Below the pieces are notes generated by a model. It had not been told where the DNA came from. It saw only the letters and a list, made by a program, of their open reading frames with translations, and did no database searches. Below are positions 4,896-6,800 of a stretch of DNA of 6,800 nt, one piece after another (the first letter of the stretch is position 1; each line of letters starts with the position of its first letter). The DNA is from Oscillospiraceae bacterium (GTDB lineage Bacteria > Bacillota > Clostridia > Oscillospirales > Ruminococcaceae). The position numbers and the translations under genes were made by a program. The DNA is taken from assembly GCA_017848155.1 (NCBI GenBank), contig JAGAKC010000162.1:1-6800 (forward strand). The letters are read 5' to 3'.

Positions 4896-5314
4896 GACCG
4901 CCGCTTGCCGTATCTCCTATAAACGAGGTGCGCAGGGTGCTGGATTATGCGGTGACGGAGATACCACGTGAAAAGATACTTATGGGCATGCCGAATTACG
5001 GTTACGACTGGACGCTTCCGTACATGAGGGGCACGGCGGCACGCAGCGTCGGACTTACCGAGGCGACCGAGCTTGCGCAGCGTTACGGCTCGGAGATACG
5101 CTTTGACGAAGCGTCACAGACCCCCTATTTCAACTACACCACCGCAGACGGCGAGCGGCATGTGGTGTGGTTTGACGACCCGAAAAGCATACTCGCAAAG
5201 CTGCGGCTTATTGAGGAGTATGGAATCGCAGGCGCAAGCTGGTGGACAGTAAACCGCTGCTACGTACCCGCATGGCTGATAACGCAGGAGCTGTTTGACA
5301 TAAACAAGATATGA
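4880..5314 (+). pseudogene. 3' part of a GH18 spore-cortex/germination-type glycosidase split by the element
   Basis: An open frame of 144 codons with no start of its own begins at the attachment junction. It reads W-G-Y-T-Y-G-P-P-L-A-V-S-P-I-N-E-V, then R-V-L-D-Y-A-V-T-E-I-P, I-L-M-G-M-P-N-Y-G-Y-D-W-T-L-P, V-V-W-F-D-D and G-A-S-W-W-T-V-N-R. These are the last third of the GH18 barrel in YaaH/CwlE-like N-acetylglucosaminidases of spore-formers, including the conserved Trp of the final strand. The catalytic D-x-x-D-x-D-x-E segment precedes this region and is absent, so the fragment cannot be active alone. A GTG at 4928 could start a 128-aa product but has no properly spaced ribosome binding site. 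The missing 5' part should sit at the far end of the element. Known: such enzymes cleave cortex peptidoglycan. Inferred: that role in this host. Confidence 0.85.
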
Positions 5315-5321
5315 TACAAAA

Positions 5322-5350
5322 ATATCTCCCGTCGATAAGACGGGAGATAT
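5322..5350. terminator. Strong bidirectional terminator between convergent genes
   Basis: A perfect 12-bp stem (ATATCTCCCGTC / GACGGGAGATAT) closes a 5-base GATAA loop. It starts 8 bases after the GH18 stop and lies 13 bases past the stop of the leftward lipoprotein gene. On the minus strand the stem is followed by a run of T (the AAAAA at 5318-5322 on the plus strand), a good intrinsic terminator for the lipoprotein gene. On the plus strand the tail is CTGTTTAAT, weaker but probably functional. Confidence 0.85.
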
Positions 5351-5362
5351 CTGTTTAATATG

Positions 5363-6064
5363 TTAATATGCGTAATACACGTAGCCGTTTGCTATACCGA
5401 GCATCGGACTTGTGCCGACTGTTGTGCCGTCGGAGAGCTTTCCCGATCTCTCGGGGAATTTGTTAGTATAGCCGCTCATGAAGTCGTTCACATCGGGGAG
5501 CCTGCTTTTTTCGACATTCAGCTTTTCCGTAAACGTCACACCTGTTACCTTGCCCTGGGTCACCCATACTTCTATGTATCCGTTTTTAAGGTCTAAAAAG
5601 GAATCCGCAACATAGCAGAGATAGTATCTGTCCCTGTCCGCACAGGAGCCGCCCGAAGCGTCGCAGTACCTGCCCCAGTGGTCGTTTCCGTCATACCAGT
5701 CATTACCGCCGTCAGGTGTGTACACGGAATAGCTGTCATAATAGGCTACATGATCGGAGTCCGCATTCAATATCTCCCACTTTCCGCCGTTTACCATGAT
5801 CTCCACTTTGACGGTAGGCTTGCTGATAAAGCTGCATCTTGCTGCGTCCATTTTTGTAAGGAACTCTGTTGTCCTGTACTTTATTTGTGCCGCTGTGCTG
5901 TTTGCCGAGGTTATGCGTGAGTCCTCTGCATAACCGGTCATAGTCGGTATGAATGTGGATGAAAGCAGCGCCGAGATAAGGTATGCGTCACAGCCTGTGC
6001 ACATAAGGCAGCATATCGCAGCCATGACCGCTGCTGCGGCTTTTTTTATCGTCCTGAGCTTCAT
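5363..6064 (-). CDS. Putative lipoprotein with a type IV pilin-like domain
   Basis: A 233-aa secreted protein. Residues 1-25 are a lipoprotein-type signal peptide: basic M-K-L-R-T-I-K-K, hydrophobic A-A-A-A-V-M-A-A-I-C-C-L-M, then C-T-G-C with Cys25 as the likely lipidated residue. The -3 position is Cys rather than Leu, so the lipobox is imperfect. The next segment (residues about 26-65: A-Y-L-I-S-A-L-L-S-S-T-F-I-P-T-M-T-G-Y, then S-A-N-S-T-A-A-Q-I-K-Y) strongly resembles the end of a type IV pilin N-terminal helix and its following helix. A later segment, G-Y-I-E-V-W-V-T-Q-G-K-V-T-G-V, resembles pilin beta-strands. Four Cys in the middle part could form disulfides. The start has GGAGG 8 bases upstream and a consensus promoter. 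Function is unknown; an envelope-anchored, pilus-related or minor-pilin-like role is inference. Confidence 0.75.
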   Translation of the reverse strand: MKLRTIKKAAAAVMAAICCLMCTGCDAYLISALLSSTFIPTMTGYAEDSRITSANSTAAQIKYRTTEFLTKMDAARCSFISKPTVKVEIMVNGGKWEILNADSDHVAYYDSYSVYTPDGGNDWYDGNDHWGRYCDASGGSCADRDRYYLCYVADSFLDLKNGYIEVWVTQGKVTGVTFTEKLNVEKSRLPDVNDFMSGYTNKFPERSGKLSDGTTVGTSPMLGIANGYVYYAY

Positions 6065-6096
6065 ATATATTACCTCCGTTGTTGTTTACTGTACTG

Positions 6097-6125
6097 ATTA
6101 TATCACCTTTGCCTGATGTTGTCAA
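6097..6125 (-). promoter_or_regulatory. Promoter of the pilin-like lipoprotein gene
   Basis: On the minus strand TTGACA (6125-6120), 17 bases, TATAAT (6102-6097): a full consensus sigma-A promoter. The start is predicted near 6090, giving a leader of about 25 bases containing ACGGAGGT before the ATG. The -35 box starts three bases after the stem of the upstream hydrolase terminator, within its T-rich tail. Confidence 0.85.
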
Positions 6126-6128
6126 GAA

Positions 6129-6157
6129 AAGGTCGGTACAGGATGCGTACCGACCTT
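6129..6157 (-). terminator. Intrinsic terminator of the alpha/beta hydrolase gene
   Basis: A perfect 11-bp stem (AAGGTCGGTAC / GTACCGACCTT) closes a 7-base loop and begins 3 bases after the hydrolase stop codon on the minus strand. It is followed on that strand by TTCTT, giving a TTTTCTT run with the stem end. It separates the hydrolase from the lipoprotein promoter, which starts immediately afterwards. Confidence 0.82.
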
Positions 6158-6160
6158 ACG

Positions 6161-6800
6161 TCATATTCTCTTTATAAGGAAGTCAAGGATATCAGCCTTT
6201 ACCTCGTCACGGACAAGCTCATTCACAAGCTCGTGCCGTGCTTCACGGTATATCCTAAGCGTCACGTCGCAGCCACGGCTCCTGTAAAGCTCCGCAGCAC
6301 GTCTTACACCGCTGCCGTAGCCGCCCACAGGGTCCATTCCGCCCGACATGAACAGCATCGGTACATCTGTGCGTGTGTTAGCTATCACAAGGTCGCTGTT
6401 TGACGTGACCATTGCGTTTACAAGGTCACGGTAGCCTGCCACGGTAAAGGTGAATGCGCATTTCGGGTCGGCACGGAATTTGTCAACCTCCTTGTCGTCA
6501 CGGGTAAGCCAGTCGCTCGGCGTGCGGTAGTTTTCCGTGCGCAGGTTGAACACCTTCAGCGCAAGCGTCTTTCCGAAATAGTACTTCCACCTGTCACCCT
6601 TGAGCCTTGTCATATGGTGCAGATGCCGCTGCAGCAGTGCACCTCCCGCAAGCGGTCCGCCGCTGCCCAGCAGTATCATGGCATTCCAGCGGTCCTCGGG
6701 GTATTTTGAGAAATATATACGTGCGAGAAAGCTGCCCATGCTGTGTCCGACAAGGAAATGCGGTATGTCGGGAAATGCGTGCTCCATCACCTTTTTCATA
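6161..6800 (-). CDS. Alpha/beta hydrolase, lysophospholipase/monoglyceride lipase-like, 5' end missing
   Basis: The frame is open at the right edge; 212 residues follow the first visible ATG (6799), but the real start is probably further upstream, because the fold's first strands and the oxyanion region precede what is seen. The nucleophile elbow is G-H-S-M-G-S with Ser20 (numbered from that ATG). The acid is Asp156 in F-M-S-G-G-M-D-P-V-G and the base is His189 in E-A-R-H-E-L-V-N-E, a full catalytic triad in the correct order. A cap-like helical insert lies between about residues 50 and 130. The pattern fits the Hydrolase_4/serine aminopeptidase S33 group, often annotated as lysophospholipase or monoacylglycerol lipase, with cytoplasmic action on lipid esters; the substrate is not determined here. 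It is chromosomal, unrelated to the phage, with its own terminator. Confidence 0.9.
   Translation of the reverse strand, partial: MKKVMEHAFPDIPHFLVGHSMGSFLARIYFSKYPEDRWNAMILLGSGGPLAGGALLQRHLHHMTRLKGDRWKYYFGKTLALKVFNLRTENYRTPSDWLTRDDKEVDKFRADPKCAFTFTVAGYRDLVNAMVTSNSDLVIANTRTDVPMLFMSGGMDPVGGYGSGVRRAAELYRSRGCDVTLRIYREARHELVNELVRDEVKADILDFLIKRI

Noticed and set aside
4928..5314. Independent 128-aa gene starting at GTG 4928
   Set aside because: The frame continues upstream to the junction with conserved GH18 sequence and the GTG lacks a spaced ribosome binding site, so it is the remnant of a split gene.
1..6800. CRISPR array, tRNA or rRNA genes, IS element ends, defence or retron system
   Set aside because: No regularly spaced direct repeats, no tRNA cloverleaf, no transposase and no reverse-transcriptase or toxin-antitoxin signature were seen; the regulators and recombinase are adequately explained as a prophage lysogeny module.

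Overview
The window is the right-hand end of an integrated temperate phage (or phage-like integrative element) plus its chromosomal flank. The host is probably a low-to-moderate GC Gram-positive bacterium of the Clostridia, and a Ruminococcus/Oscillospiraceae-like genome is my best guess. This rests on strong AAGGAGG-type ribosome binding sites, textbook TTGACA/TATAAT promoters, a clostridial-style GH18 enzyme and a pilin-like lipoprotein. The genus is an inference from protein style, not from a marker gene.

Layout: positions 1-1983 hold a leftward phage operon. In order of transcription it is a 63-aa Cro-like HTH protein, a BRO-type antirepressor, a Rha-family protein overlapping it by 4 bp, and a small phage protein that runs off the left edge. 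Positions 1984-2120 are a compact divergent control region. Each of its two opposed sigma-A-type promoters has a 17-bp inverted-repeat operator in or over its spacer, and a third, perfect copy (TTACGC-N5-GCGTAA) covers the leftward start site. Positions 2121-4866 are the rightward lysogeny module: a 127-aa XRE repressor, a possible 36-aa overlapping ORF, a second promoter and operator, a 206-aa XRE regulator, and a large serine recombinase.

The recombinase stop codon lies only about 13 bp from the element boundary. Starting at 4880 the sequence becomes the C-terminal part of a GH18 glycosidase of the spore-germination/cortex-lytic (YaaH-like) type. Its conserved W-G-Y-T-Y-G-P-P motif begins exactly at the junction, with an in-frame stop just upstream on the element side. 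The element has therefore split this gene; the 5' half should lie beyond the far end of the element, outside the window. The chromosomal flank continues with a strong terminator between convergent genes (5322-5350), a leftward lipoprotein whose mature part resembles a type IV pilin, and a leftward, 5'-truncated alpha/beta hydrolase (lysophospholipase/monoglyceride lipase-like).

How the parts fit: the two XRE proteins and the Cro-like protein probably compete for the shared operators to choose between lysogeny and leftward early expression. Neither repressor carries a visible LexA-type autocleavage domain, so the Rha/BRO proteins are attractive candidates for the release mechanism. The second repressor is encoded directly ahead of the recombinase, which ties integration or excision to the same switch. 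The most interesting point is the integration site: precise excision would rebuild a GH18 gene of a family used in spores, the same arrangement as the sporulation-regulated skin and SP-beta elements, although nothing here proves such regulation.
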